From contig CAYLLY010000101.1 in NCBI GenBank assembly GCA_964384595.1, positions 1 to 7,241 on the forward strand: 7,241 nt of DNA, in the 5' to 3' direction. Source of the DNA: SCTG01 sp964384595 (GTDB taxonomy: Bacteria > Nitrospirota > Nitrospiria > Nitrospirales > NS-4). Of this stretch, positions 1-6,920 are shown piece after piece; position 1 is the first letter of the stretch; every line of letters begins with the position of its first letter. The notes under the pieces were generated by a model that saw only the letters and a list, made by a program, of their open reading frames with translations, was not told the origin of the DNA and did no database searches. A program made the translations under genes and the position numbers.

Positions 1-458
1 GCGACGTCGAGCTGGTTCTCGAGCTCCCAGCCGTTGACCGCCTCGATCTTCTCCTGCAGCTGGGCCTGCTTGTCGATCAGCTTCTCCATCTCGTCCGGTG
101 AGAGGTTCTCGCCGAGCCGGGCGCTGACGGCTTCGTACTCTTTCAGAATGGCGACGACGTCCGCACGGCCCTCCTCGACGACCTCCTTGACCGTCTTCCC
201 CCTGTCGAGCTGCGGCTCCTGCTCGAGCAGCCCGACCGAGTAGCCCTTCGCCATCGTGATCTCGCCGAGGTAGTCCTTGTCCATGCCGCCGATGATGCGC
301 AGCAGCGTGCTCTTGCCCGATCCGTTCAGGCCCAGGACACCGATCTTGGCCCCGTAGTAGAACGACAGGTAGATGTCCTTGAGTACCTGTTTCTTGGGCG
401 GGTGGACCCGTCCAACCCCGATCAGCGAGAAAATGATCTGTTTGTCGTTGACGCTCAT
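1..458 (-). CDS. ettA: Energy-dependent translational throttle protein EttA (ABC-F ATPase), N-terminal part, cut by the window edge
   Basis: Codes for the first 152 residues of an ABC-F protein; the rest (family length about 555) lies beyond the left edge. EttA binds the ribosomal E site in the cytoplasm and couples early elongation to the ATP/ADP ratio. The sequence shows the EttA-style opening (VGRVHPPKKQVLKDI), then LSFYYGAKIGVLGLNGSGKS with the Walker A motif at residues 43-51, and the Q-loop LLEQEPQLD at about 77-85, which resembles E. coli EttA (YLPQEPQLN) closely. The charged helical stretch after residue 105 matches the region following the Q-loop. The start is well supported: the minus strand has GAGGAA about six bases before the ATG at 458. 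It lies 44 nt after the upstream dehydrogenase stop in the same direction, so co-transcription is likely. Another ABC-F paralogue is possible but less likely, given the near-full-length similarity seen here. Confidence 0.9.
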   Translation of the reverse strand, partial: MSVNDKQIIFSLIGVGRVHPPKKQVLKDIYLSFYYGAKIGVLGLNGSGKSTLLRIIGGMDKDYLGEITMAKGYSVGLLEQEPQLDRGKTVKEVVEEGRADVVAILKEYEAVSARLGENLSPDEMEKLIDKQAQLQEKIEAVNGWELENQLDV

Positions 459-502
459 GCGTTCCTCAATTGATGAAAGACGTGAACAGAAACGGACTGC
501 GC

Positions 503-1789
<1,287 letters not shown>

Positions 1790-1801
1790 GGGCGACGGGT
1801 A

Positions 1802-1879
1802 TGGTGTCCCCAACGGGATTTGAACCCGTGTTGCGGCCTTGAAAGGGCCGCGTCCTAGGCCAGGCTAGACGATGGGGAC
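1802..1879 (-). tRNA. tRNA-Glu (anticodon UUC)
   Basis: On the minus strand a full cloverleaf can be folded. The acceptor is GTCCCCA paired with TGGGGAC, the D stem is GTCT/GGAC, and the anticodon stem CGGCC/GGCCG carries the loop CTTTCAA, giving anticodon TTC. The T arm is ACGGG-TTCAAAT-CCCGT, the discriminator is A and the CCA is encoded. It resembles E. coli tRNA-Glu throughout. It sits between gmd (stop at 1937) and the dehydrogenase (ATG at 1789) in the same orientation, with 57 and 12 nt of spacing. The upstream gap holds TTGCTT and TAAAC stretches that might be a weak promoter, but readthrough from gmd is as likely. Confidence 0.95.
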
Positions 1880-1936
1880 AGCCGTCCGGTTCGTTTACCA
1901 CTCCACTTACCGAAAAAGCAAGGCGCCGCCGCACAC

Positions 1937-2992
1937 TTACCCCGCCGTCACGCGATTGGTCGTCCAATCGAGCCCGGCGGCCTCAAGAATCTTTTTGCCG
2001 TCCCCGACCGGCCGGCACCCCATCCGCTCCAAATCGCAATCCACCATGATCTTCACCAGATCGGCGAACCGGACGCGCGGCGTCCACCCGACCTGCGCCT
2101 TCGCCTTCGCGGCGTCCGCCTGCAGGCCGTCGACCTCCGTCGGCCGCAAGTAGCGGGGATCCAGTTCGACGTGGCGTTTCCAGTCCAGCCCGACGTAGGC
2201 GAAGGCCGTCTCCACCAATTCGCGCACGCTGTGCATGTCGCCCGTTCCGATCACGTAGTCGTCGGGATGGTCGGCCTGGAGAATCTTCCACATGCACTCC
2301 ACGTATTCGGGCGCGTAGCCCCAGTCCCGCTTGGCGTCCAGGTTGCCCAGGAACAGTTTCTCGTCCCGCTTGGCCACGATGGCCGCGACGCCCCGCGTGA
2401 CCTTGCGGCTGACGAAAGTCTCGCCGCGTCTCGGCGACTCGTGGTTGAACAGGATCCCGTTGCTGGCGAACAGGCCGTACGCCTCGCGGTAGTTGATCGC
2501 CATCCAGTAGGCATAGACCTTGGCGGCCGCGTAAGGGCTGCGGGGATGAAAGGGGGTCTTCTCGTTCTGCGGCGGCGGCGTGGAGCCGAACATCTCGCTG
2601 CTCGACGCCTGGTACACGCGGACCGGCAGCTTGGACTGGTGCGCGGCCTCCAGGACCCGCGTGGCGCCCAGCCCCGTGATCTCGCCGGTGTGCTCCGGCA
2701 GGTCGAAACTCACGCGGACGTGGCTCTGCGCGGCCAGATGATAGAGTTCGTCGGGTTTGACCTCCAGAATCAACTTGGTGATCTCGCCCGCGCTGCCGAG
2801 GTCGCCGTAATGCAAAAAGAACCGCGCGCCGGGGGTGTGCGGGTCCACGTAGATATGGTCGATGCGCGAGGTATTGAAGGTGCTGGCGCGGCGCACGAGG
2901 CCGTGGACCTCATAGCCCTTGGCCAGCAGCAGTTCGGCCAGGTAGGAGCCGTCCTGGCCCGTAATCCCGGTGATGATCGCGCGTCTACGCAT
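1937..2992 (-). CDS. gmd: GDP-mannose 4,6-dehydratase
   Basis: Converts GDP-D-mannose to GDP-4-keto-6-deoxy-D-mannose in the cytosol, the common precursor of GDP-fucose, GDP-rhamnose and GDP-perosamine. The 351-residue length is usual for the family. Visible marks are the NADP-binding GITGQDGSYLAE at 9-20, VRRAS-FNTSRIDH at 33-46, HLAAQSHVRVSF at 85-96, the catalytic SSSEMFG (Ser131/Glu133), the SDR pair in SPYAAAK (Tyr154, Lys158) and the NHESPRRGETFVSRKVTR signature at 183-200. The ATG is three bases after the stop of the upstream epimerase gene, so the two are almost certainly co-transcribed and perhaps translationally coupled. Only a weak GGGAA precedes the start. No reductase or aminotransferase that would consume the product (RMD, Fcl, Per) is in the window. 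Confidence 0.95.
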   Translation of the reverse strand: MRRRAIITGITGQDGSYLAELLLAKGYEVHGLVRRASTFNTSRIDHIYVDPHTPGARFFLHYGDLGSAGEITKLILEVKPDELYHLAAQSHVRVSFDLPEHTGEITGLGATRVLEAAHQSKLPVRVYQASSSEMFGSTPPPQNEKTPFHPRSPYAAAKVYAYWMAINYREAYGLFASNGILFNHESPRRGETFVSRKVTRGVAAIVAKRDEKLFLGNLDAKRDWGYAPEYVECMWKILQADHPDDYVIGTGDMHSVRELVETAFAYVGLDWKRHVELDPRYLRPTEVDGLQADAAKAKAQVGWTPRVRFADLVKIMVDCDLERMGCRPVGDGKKILEAAGLDWTTNRVTAG

Positions 2993-2995
2993 AGT

Positions 2996-4009
2996 TCAGT
3001 TCCCGGAGTATGCCCGGTACCATTCGACGAAGCGCGGGATCCCCACCTCGATGGGAGTATTCGGACGGAAGCCGACATCGTCGGCCAGGTCCTCGATTTC
3101 CGCGTAGGTCGCCGGCACATCGCCCGCCTGCATGGGCAGCATCTCCATCTGCGCCTTTTTCCCCAGCACCCCTTCGAGCACTTCGATGATCCGCAGCAAC
3201 TCCACCGGTTGATGGTTGCCGATATTATACAGGCGATAGGGCGCGCTGCTGCTGCCCGGCTTCGGGCGCTCGCCCGACCAGGTCGGATCAGAGACAGCCG
3301 GCCGGTCCAGCACACGGACCACGCCCTCCACAATATCATCAATATACGTCAGATCTCGCCGCATTTTGCCGAAATTGAACACCGGGATGGGTTTCCCCTC
3401 CAGGATCGCCTTGGTGAAGATGAACAGCGCCATGTCGGGCCTTCCCCACGGCCCGTAGACGGTGAAGAACCGAAGTCCCGTGCAGGGGATCCCGTAGAGA
3501 TGGGCGTACGAATGGGCCATCAGCTCGTTGGCTTTCTTGCTGGCGCCGTAAAGCGACAGCGGATGGTCCACGTTGTCCTGCACCGAAAACGGCATCTTGG
3601 TATTGCCGCCGTAGACCGAGCTGGACGACGCGAAGACGAGATGCTCGACCTTGCGGCGCCGGCAGCCCTCCAGGATGTTGAGAAAGCCCGTGATATTGCT
3701 CTCGACATAGGCGTAGGGGTTGGTCAGCGAGTACCGGACGCCCGCCTGGGCCCCAAGGTGGACCACCCGCCTGATGGGGTGCGACGCGAACACCGCCTCC
3801 ATGGCCGGCCGGTCGGCCAGGTCGTGCTTGAGGAACCGGAAGCGCTCAAAGGGCGTGAGCTGCGCGAGCCGCGCCTCCTTCAGGCGCACGTCGTAATAGT
3901 CGTTCAGGTTGTCCATGCCCAGCACCCTGTCGCCCCGCTCCAGCAAACGTCGGGCGACGTGATAGCCGATGAAGCCGGCCGCTCCCGTCACAAGCACATT
4001 CGAGTCCAT
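2996..4009 (-). CDS. NAD-dependent epimerase, UDP-glucuronate 4-epimerase family
   Basis: Extended short-chain dehydrogenase of 337 residues that inverts C4 of a UDP-sugar through a transient 4-keto intermediate. It shows TGAAGFIG (GxxGxxG, residues 8-15), MDNLNDYYDVRLKEARL at 32-48, HLGAQAGVRYSLTNPYAYVESN at 84-105, the catalytic SSSSVYG at 128-134 with Tyr154/Lys158 in SLYGASK, LRFFTVYGPWGRPDMA at 179-194 and RRDLTYIDDIV at 217-227. This combination is the UDP-glucuronate epimerase group (GAE, Cap1J, LspL). The TviB-type dehydrogenase in the same run makes a UDP-N-acetylhexosaminuronate substrate also possible. An ATG eight codons upstream exists, but the start at 4009 has GGGAG five bases before it and begins right at the Rossmann strand. 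It is the first gene of the sugar-precursor run, behind a sigma70-like promoter. Confidence 0.88.
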   Translation of the reverse strand: MDSNVLVTGAAGFIGYHVARRLLERGDRVLGMDNLNDYYDVRLKEARLAQLTPFERFRFLKHDLADRPAMEAVFASHPIRRVVHLGAQAGVRYSLTNPYAYVESNITGFLNILEGCRRRKVEHLVFASSSSVYGGNTKMPFSVQDNVDHPLSLYGASKKANELMAHSYAHLYGIPCTGLRFFTVYGPWGRPDMALFIFTKAILEGKPIPVFNFGKMRRDLTYIDDIVEGVVRVLDRPAVSDPTWSGERPKPGSSSAPYRLYNIGNHQPVELLRIIEVLEGVLGKKAQMEMLPMQAGDVPATYAEIEDLADDVGFRPNTPIEVGIPRFVEWYRAYSGN

Positions 4010-4014
4010 GTTGT

Positions 4015-4019
4015 CTCCC
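4015..4019 (-). promoter_or_regulatory. Shine-Dalgarno that decides the epimerase start
   Basis: GGGAG on the minus strand lies five bases upstream of the ATG at 4009. It sits inside the reading frame that would follow from the ATG at 4033, so it argues for the shorter protein. Confidence 0.7.
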
Positions 4020-4033
4020 AAATGAGAGACCAA

Positions 4034-4062
4034 ACTTTACACTAATGGCGCGATTTTGTGAA
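4034..4062 (-). promoter_or_regulatory. Candidate sigma70 promoter for the epimerase-gmd run
   Basis: On the minus strand TTCACA (4062-4057, five of six to TTGACA) is followed after exactly 17 bases by TAAAGT (4039-4034, four of six to TATAAT). Transcription would begin near 4027, giving a leader of about 18 nt that contains the GGGAG ribosome site. An ATG at 4033 would then lie outside the transcript, which agrees with the chosen start. Confidence 0.45.
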
Positions 4063-4071
4063 GGATTGCGG

Positions 4072-4107
4072 GGGGGACTGGCCCCCTTCTTCCGGGGTCT
4101 GTCTCCC
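4072..4107. repeat. GC-rich imperfect inverted repeat between divergent genes
   Basis: A G-run, CCCCC, a pyrimidine spacer, GGGG and a final CCC allow a compact hairpin (CCCC at 4083-4086 with GGGG at 4094-4097) nested in outer GGG/CCC pairing. It lies just upstream of the epimerase promoter and before the plus-strand small genes. It could be a small dispersed repeat or a regulatory structure. The inner pairing is short, so this is tentative. Confidence 0.35.
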
Positions 4108-4110
4108 TGC

Positions 4111-4139
4111 TTCACGTCCGCAAGTAACCTTTCCATTAT
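4111..4139 (+). promoter_or_regulatory. Weak candidate promoter for the small membrane protein pair
   Basis: TTCACG (4111-4116) and CATTAT (4134-4139) are separated by 17 bases; each matches the sigma70 consensus at four of six positions. Transcription would start near 4146, about 12 nt before the ATG at 4158. Confidence 0.3.
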
Positions 4140-4157
4140 CCCGGTGTCTCAGGGCAT

Positions 4158-4346
4158 ATGAGCGATCGGCAGCGGGAAAACACGGCCAAGTTTCTCTATG
4201 ATATGGCGAAAGGCATCGGCTTGATTGTCGTGGTGGGAGGCCTGGTCGGTGGACAGGTCAACTGGTGGGGTGTATCATTGGGCTTGTTCACAATGAGCTG
4301 TTTGTTCTGCATCGCCTATTGGCTCGACGGGGAGGAAGCTGAATGA
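4158..4346 (+). CDS. Small two-helix membrane protein of unknown function
   Basis: 62 residues; I do not recognise a characterised family. A short polar, charged N-terminus (MSDRQRENTAKFLYDMAKG, 1-19) is followed by two hydrophobic segments, about 20-32 (IGLIVVVGGLVGG) and about 36-55 (WWGVSLGLFTMSCLFCIAYW). These are joined by a very short turn, with an acidic tail DGEEAE. The layout suggests a helical hairpin with both ends on the same side of the membrane. It resembles in general form short uncharacterised membrane proteins seen beside housekeeping genes, but no homology is claimed. The ribosome site is poor (AGGG three to four bases before ATG). Its stop overlaps the start of the next small gene as ATGA, and that coupling supports its reality. 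A plus-strand island among minus-strand genes, it diverges from the epimerase run. Confidence 0.6.
   Translation: MSDRQRENTAKFLYDMAKGIGLIVVVGGLVGGQVNWWGVSLGLFTMSCLFCIAYWLDGEEAE
4331..4335 (+). promoter_or_regulatory. Strong Shine-Dalgarno for the 37-residue gene
   Basis: GGAGG (continuing GGAGGAA) lies seven bases before the ATG at 4343, inside the end of the upstream small gene. It is the best ribosome site in this part of the window and is the main evidence that the very short downstream frame is translated. Confidence 0.7.
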
Positions 4347-4456
4347 TTCCGGGTTGGACCTTCTTTGATCAACTCATGCTTGTCCTCGCGGTGCTGAGTG
4401 GGCTCGGGGCCATCTGGACCTACTTCTACACTCACCCTCGCAAGAAGACGAAGTAA
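4343..4456 (+). CDS. 37-residue single-helix membrane protein
   Basis: Very short gene beginning MIPGWTFFDQLMLVLAVLSG and ending HPRKKTK. One hydrophobic helix, about residues 7-30, is followed by a strongly basic tail. By the positive-inside rule this suggests a cytoplasmic C-terminus and a periplasmic or outside N-terminus. Its ATG overlaps the stop of the 62-residue gene (ATGA), and a strong GGAGGAA ribosome site precedes it, so the pair should be made together and may form a small membrane complex. It ends ten bases from the converging stop of the VOC gene, with no obvious terminator between. Function unknown. The frame is short enough that chance must be considered, but the ribosome site, coupling and clean membrane topology argue against that. 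Confidence 0.6.
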   Translation: MIPGWTFFDQLMLVLAVLSGLGAIWTYFYTHPRKKTK

Positions 4457-4466
4457 GCTCGCTCTC

Positions 4467-4886
4467 TTAGTCCTCAAGTTTCATCCGGGGATTCCAGGCG
4501 ACCTCCCACAAGTGCCCATCGGGATCCTGGAAATAGCCGGCGTACCCGCCCCAAAACCGATCCTGCGCCGGGTCGGTAATTCTCGCGCCCGCCTTCCTGG
4601 CCTGTTCCATGACGGCATCCACTTCTTCCTTGGACGACACATTATGGCCGATCGTGAATTCGGTGGCGCTGGGAGGCTGCAGGAAGACCTTCGCATCGTG
4701 CGCGAGGTTCTTGCGCTCCCACAATGCCAGCATCAAGCCCTTTTGCAAATCAAAGAACGCGACGGCGCCGTGCTCGAATTCCTTTCCGACGATCCCCTCC
4801 GACACCAACCCCAACCCCCGATAAAAAGCGAGAGACTTTTCAAGGTCGTTGACCCCAATCGTGAGAAGGGTGATGCGCGGTTTCAT
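4467..4886 (-). CDS. VOC-superfamily protein (glyoxalase/bleomycin-resistance/dioxygenase fold)
   Basis: 139 residues, the normal size of a single-chain two-module VOC protein. The first beta-alpha-beta module (ITLLTIGVNDLEKSLAFYRG-LGL, 5-27) and the second (EFTIGHNVSSKEEVDAVMEQARKAGARI to YAGYFQDPDGHLWEVAWNP, about 76-133) are clear. The closing DPDGHLWEV motif carries the usual metal-ligand Glu. The first-module ligand position is less obvious, so a metal-dependent activity cannot be assumed. Members act as lyases, dioxygenases or antibiotic-binding proteins; the substrate cannot be told here. The start at 4886 is backed by AAGGAG six bases upstream, inside the end of the preceding gene. 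The start overlaps that gene's stop by four bases (ATGA), which implies translational coupling. Confidence 0.85.
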   Translation of the reverse strand: MKPRITLLTIGVNDLEKSLAFYRGLGLVSEGIVGKEFEHGAVAFFDLQKGLMLALWERKNLAHDAKVFLQPPSATEFTIGHNVSSKEEVDAVMEQARKAGARITDPAQDRFWGGYAGYFQDPDGHLWEVAWNPRMKLED

Positions 4887-5173
4887 GAGTTACTCCTTGC
4901 CGTCGTCCCGGCTTCGAGCGCGATCCGGATCGCCGAGAGGCGATGATGGCGGGCGCGGAGATGTGTGAGCAGCGTCTCGAAGGATTGGGGGACGTCGAAT
5001 TCCATCACATTGAAGACGGCCGAGACATGGCCGTCGTCAGTAACCTGGAACAACCGGGCGTCCGCCGGCGCAATCGGCCCGGAGACATTCCGATGGTACG
5101 CGCCCGAGCCGCCAGCCTTGACCAACCGCTCGCGCCCCGCCTCGCTCAAACAATAGGTGATGGTGGCAATCAT
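4883..5173 (-). CDS. Unknown 96-residue protein coupled to the VOC gene
   Basis: I do not recognise a family. It begins MIATITYCLSEAGRERLVKA, with no signal peptide or membrane helix. The middle (residues 41-62, LFQVTDDGHVSAVFNVMEFDVP) has a beta-strand-like alternation. The rest contains FETLLTHLRARHHRLSAIRIAL, a likely amphipathic helix rich in Arg/His, and a disordered-looking Ser/Thr/Arg tail. The protein is soluble and probably small-domain. The stop shares ATGA with the VOC start, and the VOC ribosome site is inside its last codons, so the two form a bicistronic unit. Its own ribosome site is weak (GGAT eight bases before ATG). A 20-bp perfect palindrome lies 17 bases upstream of the start. 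Codon use resembles the GC-rich neighbours. Reality is supported mostly by the coupling. Confidence 0.6.
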   Translation of the reverse strand: MIATITYCLSEAGRERLVKAGGSGAYHRNVSGPIAPADARLFQVTDDGHVSAVFNVMEFDVPQSFETLLTHLRARHHRLSAIRIALEAGTTARSNS

Positions 5174-5190
5174 TGTTTCATCCGCTGTAG

Positions 5191-5210
5191 GGGCGTATCG
5201 CGATACGCCC
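5191..5210. repeat. 20-bp perfect palindrome
   Basis: GGGCGTATCG followed by its exact reverse complement, with no spacer. It is preceded by TAG and followed by a T-rich stretch. It lies in the leader of the unknown 96-residue gene. Similar 'gggcgtat...atacgccc' palindromes occur as dispersed intergenic elements in many environmental genomes (general knowledge, not checked). An operator role is also possible. Confidence 0.6.
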
Positions 5211-5232
5211 TCTTCTTCAGAGCGACTAGAAA

Positions 5233-5308
5233 GAAAAATGGGACAGATTTATTTTCGATCTGAAGCCGGGAACAGCCGTCCGGGAAAATAAATCTGTCCC
5301 GATTTTTC
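5233..5308. repeat. 76-nt inverted repeat of REPIN/MITE type
   Basis: Arms 5240-5255 and 5285-5300 are perfect 16-bp reverse complements (GGGACAGATTTATTTT). With one single-base bulge the pairing extends outward through GAAAAAT and GATTTTTC to 5233 and 5308. The 29-nt loop contains CCGG at 5266-5269 and 5280-5283, which can pair as a nested tip. The 'gggacagattt' arm is a recurring intergenic repeat in several phyla and is often associated with REP-associated tyrosine (Y1) transposases; that link is recalled, not tested. The element fills most of the gap between the HEPN-like gene and the unknown 96-residue gene and could also stop transcription. Confidence 0.75.
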
Positions 5309-5318
5309 AGATTTTTCA
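5301..5318. repeat. Tandem duplication of a 9-bp unit
   Basis: GATTTTTCA occurs twice in a row at the outer edge of the inverted repeat, next to the stop of the HEPN-like gene. It may be an insertion footprint or slippage. Confidence 0.6.
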
Positions 5319-5324
5319 TCCTAA

Positions 5325-5960
5325 TTACTGTCCACACACTGTTGGTACCTGGGAAGATCCTTTTGGCTTCTCCAGCATGGCTCTCTCTAGTTCCAATGGG
5401 TAAGTCTCTTTAACAAACTTCTCAACGAAAGGGTGCAGTCGTGTTAACTCGTCACGGACTTTCTCGACGCCCGGAACAAGTTCCTCCTTAACTCGACGAA
5501 GCAACCTCTCCGAATCAATAAGACCAGCCGCACGAAGTGCCGTGCCTAATATGGCAGGAGGAATGATCCGCCCGGGACGACTAGTCGTCGCCTTTTTGCT
5601 TGTCGCATGTCCTGCATACTGATGCCTGACTAACTCGAAAGACTTCCAGTTTTCCGCACCGATAAACTCCTCAACAGGCGGGAACCCTAGTTTCCTCAGC
5701 TCTTCATCAGAAAACAGCCAACCAACAAGAAAATTGTCTCTTGTCTCCTTTAGGCGGTATATATTCACTATCACACTTCTCAGGACCATGTTCCGTACTG
5801 CGGCAATCGCATTGACGGGAATAGGATTAAGCTTCTCCCATACGGCCGAAAGCTCGACGACACGAAGTGGAGTGACTAACTCTCGGATGGCCTCGTTCAG
5901 CAGGAGACAGCCTTCGCCAGCAGCTTGCCGCAGTTTCTCATTATCAGAGGACTTTGACAT
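5325..5960 (-). CDS. Hypothetical protein with an R-x5-H motif, possible HEPN-type nuclease
   Basis: 211 residues, soluble, mostly helical in appearance, no signal peptide. Residues 110-118 read LVRHQYAGH: Arg112 and His118 form an R-x5-H arrangement within the Rx4-6H rule of catalytic HEPN ribonucleases. It is set after a helical region containing NIYRLKETRDNF (66-77), as seen in AbiU2-like and related HEPN proteins. That assignment is pattern-based and not certain. The 140-190 segment is heptad-like and charged. The gene is visibly richer in A+T and in AT-ending codons than the sugar genes, and it lies beside a tRNA-Lys scar and a mobile-type inverted repeat, which suggests transfer. No antitoxin-like partner adjoins it: the nearest upstream gene on the strand is the ORF6N gene, about 355 nt away. 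The start at 5960 lacks a good ribosome site, and a pyrimidine-rich stretch precedes it, so the N-terminus is less sure. Confidence 0.6.
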   Translation of the reverse strand: MSKSSDNEKLRQAAGEGCLLLNEAIRELVTPLRVVELSAVWEKLNPIPVNAIAAVRNMVLRSVIVNIYRLKETRDNFLVGWLFSDEELRKLGFPPVEEFIGAENWKSFELVRHQYAGHATSKKATTSRPGRIIPPAILGTALRAAGLIDSERLLRRVKEELVPGVEKVRDELTRLHPFVEKFVKETYPLELERAMLEKPKGSSQVPTVCGQ

Positions 5961-6041
5961 AGGAAAATAAAAAGATGGCAGTCACTATTTCCTTGCAATG
6001 ATTGCGTGGGCGTCCAAGGGACCGAAGGCGAAGGTGCACAT

Positions 6042-6080
6042 TGGTGAGCCGAGTGGGACTCGAACCCACGGCCTCGCCTT
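6042..6080 (-). repeat. Partial copy of the tRNA-Lys 3' half (attachment-site-like scar)
   Basis: This 39-nt stretch matches 7025-7064 with one substitution and one missing base. It covers exactly the tRNA from the 3' side of the anticodon loop (AAGGCGA) through the T arm (GTGGG-TTCGAGT-CCCAC) to the encoded CCA. Upstream bases do not supply an acceptor 5' strand (GAGCCGA is absent) or a matching anticodon stem, so it is not a functional tRNA. Direct orientation relative to the intact gene and the breakpoint at the anticodon loop are typical of tyrosine-recombinase integration into tRNA 3' ends. A decayed tandem tRNA is the alternative. Confidence 0.75.
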
Positions 6081-6315
6081 CGCTACCCGGAATCCTACCA
6101 CTCCCCCTCCGTAAAGTCATGCAGGAGAAAAATACGGCGGGTGGCGGGTGAATCTAAAAGGATACAGGGGGACGAGTCCGGCGCGGGCTACCTCCCGCTC
6201 CCGATCGGCGCGCCCTCGACAAACAGACAGACGCAGGGCGCTCCTCCACGGCCGCGATCGAGGCAGACCCGCTCCAGACTCTAATGGGAAGGGGGGAATG
6301 GAATTGGGGGGAGGC
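6081..6315. other. Non-coding stretch inside the putative island
   Basis: No supported gene, with GC-rich unstructured sequence. The only marked feature is a G-rich run on the plus strand at 6286-6314 (GGG, then two six-G tracts), just beyond the ORF6N stop, which might form a G-quadruplex. No U-run terminator is seen. Together with 5961-6041, also without a gene, and the tRNA scar it forms the 355-nt gap between the HEPN-like and ORF6N genes. Confidence 0.4.
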
Positions 6316-6822
6316 TTACGCGCGGAAGCCGATGCGGGGCTTGGGCGGGGATTCGATGGGAGACATCAGCTCACGGATGGCGTCGAACACGATTTTGAAT
6401 TGGGAGTCGTATTTCTTTTCGAGTTCGTCAAGCCGCCTGGCCAGATCCTTGTTGGAGGCGATCAGTTCCCGCAATCTCACGAAGGCACGGACAACATACA
6501 CGCTGGCATCGATGGCGCGTTGTGAATTGAGGACGTTCGCTGCCATGATCGCGCCGTGTTCAGTGAAGGCGAGAGGCAAAAATCGCCGGCCGCCCCACGA
6601 TCTTGAGGTGCCAATTTGGCACCTCAAGTTTGCAACCTCTTGAATAGTTAGCGGAAACATAAAATCTTCGGGGAATCGTTCTATGTTTCGCTTCACGGCT
6701 CGGTTGAATGCTTTTGTTGTGACACCATAGAGTTCCGCCAAATCCGCATCCAACATAACCTTCTGTCCACGCAAGAAAAAGATGCGCTTCTCAATGCGCT
6801 CGATCGGTATGAGGTCCTTCAT
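6316..6822 (-). CDS. ORF6N-domain protein (phage-associated DNA-binding type)
   Basis: 168 residues. The ORF6N domain fills residues 8-120, with FFLRGQKVMLDADLAELYGV at 16-34, KAFNRAVKRNIERFPEDFMFPLT at 37-59, LRCQIGTS at 66-73, GGRRFLPLAFTEHGAIMAANVLNSQRAI at 77-104 and VVRAFVRLREL at 110-120. A charged coiled-coil-like segment (127-150) and a short Pro-rich tail follow. ORF6N was defined in phage and prophage proteins and is thought to bind DNA, often joined to KilA-N or antirepressor domains. Here it stands alone with no second domain. Many bacterial genomes carry such solitary genes as genomic islands or prophage remnants. It lies between an intact tRNA-Lys and a partial copy of its 3' end, which fits cargo of a small integrated element. 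The ribosome site is weak. No integrase is present. The exact function is unknown. Confidence 0.85.
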   Translation of the reverse strand: MKDLIPIERIEKRIFFLRGQKVMLDADLAELYGVTTKAFNRAVKRNIERFPEDFMFPLTIQEVANLRCQIGTSRSWGGRRFLPLAFTEHGAIMAANVLNSQRAIDASVYVVRAFVRLRELIASNKDLARRLDELEKKYDSQFKIVFDAIRELMSPIESPPKPRIGFRA

Positions 6823-6920
6823 GCCTGGTTAGACACGAGCTCGACCGCAAAAGTTACTTGGATTTATTCATCGGGTAACACGCAACGGCGGCCCGACCCG
6901 TTGCAAGATGGTGATGGGGT

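Noticed and set aside
1790..1813. Eight-codon N-terminal extension of the dehydrogenase from an ATG at 1813
   Set aside because: The start would lie inside the tRNA-Glu gene; the family N-terminus begins at METKQRIAVV.
4010..4033. Eight-codon N-terminal extension of the epimerase
   Set aside because: A good ribosome site lies inside it, in front of the ATG at 4009, and the predicted transcript begins near 4027.
2171..4045. Long plus-strand open frame of 624 codons
   Set aside because: It lies antisense to gmd and the epimerase gene, both with complete motifs. Its product is rich in His, Arg, Val and Gln with no recognisable domain, as expected for a stop-poor antisense frame in GC-rich DNA.
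4398..4946. Plus-strand open frame of 182 codons
   Set aside because: Antisense shadow of the VOC gene that also overlaps the end of the 37-residue gene.
6042..6115. A second complete tRNA gene
   Set aside because: Only the part from the anticodon loop to CCA matches; no 5' acceptor strand, D stem or anticodon stem can be paired.
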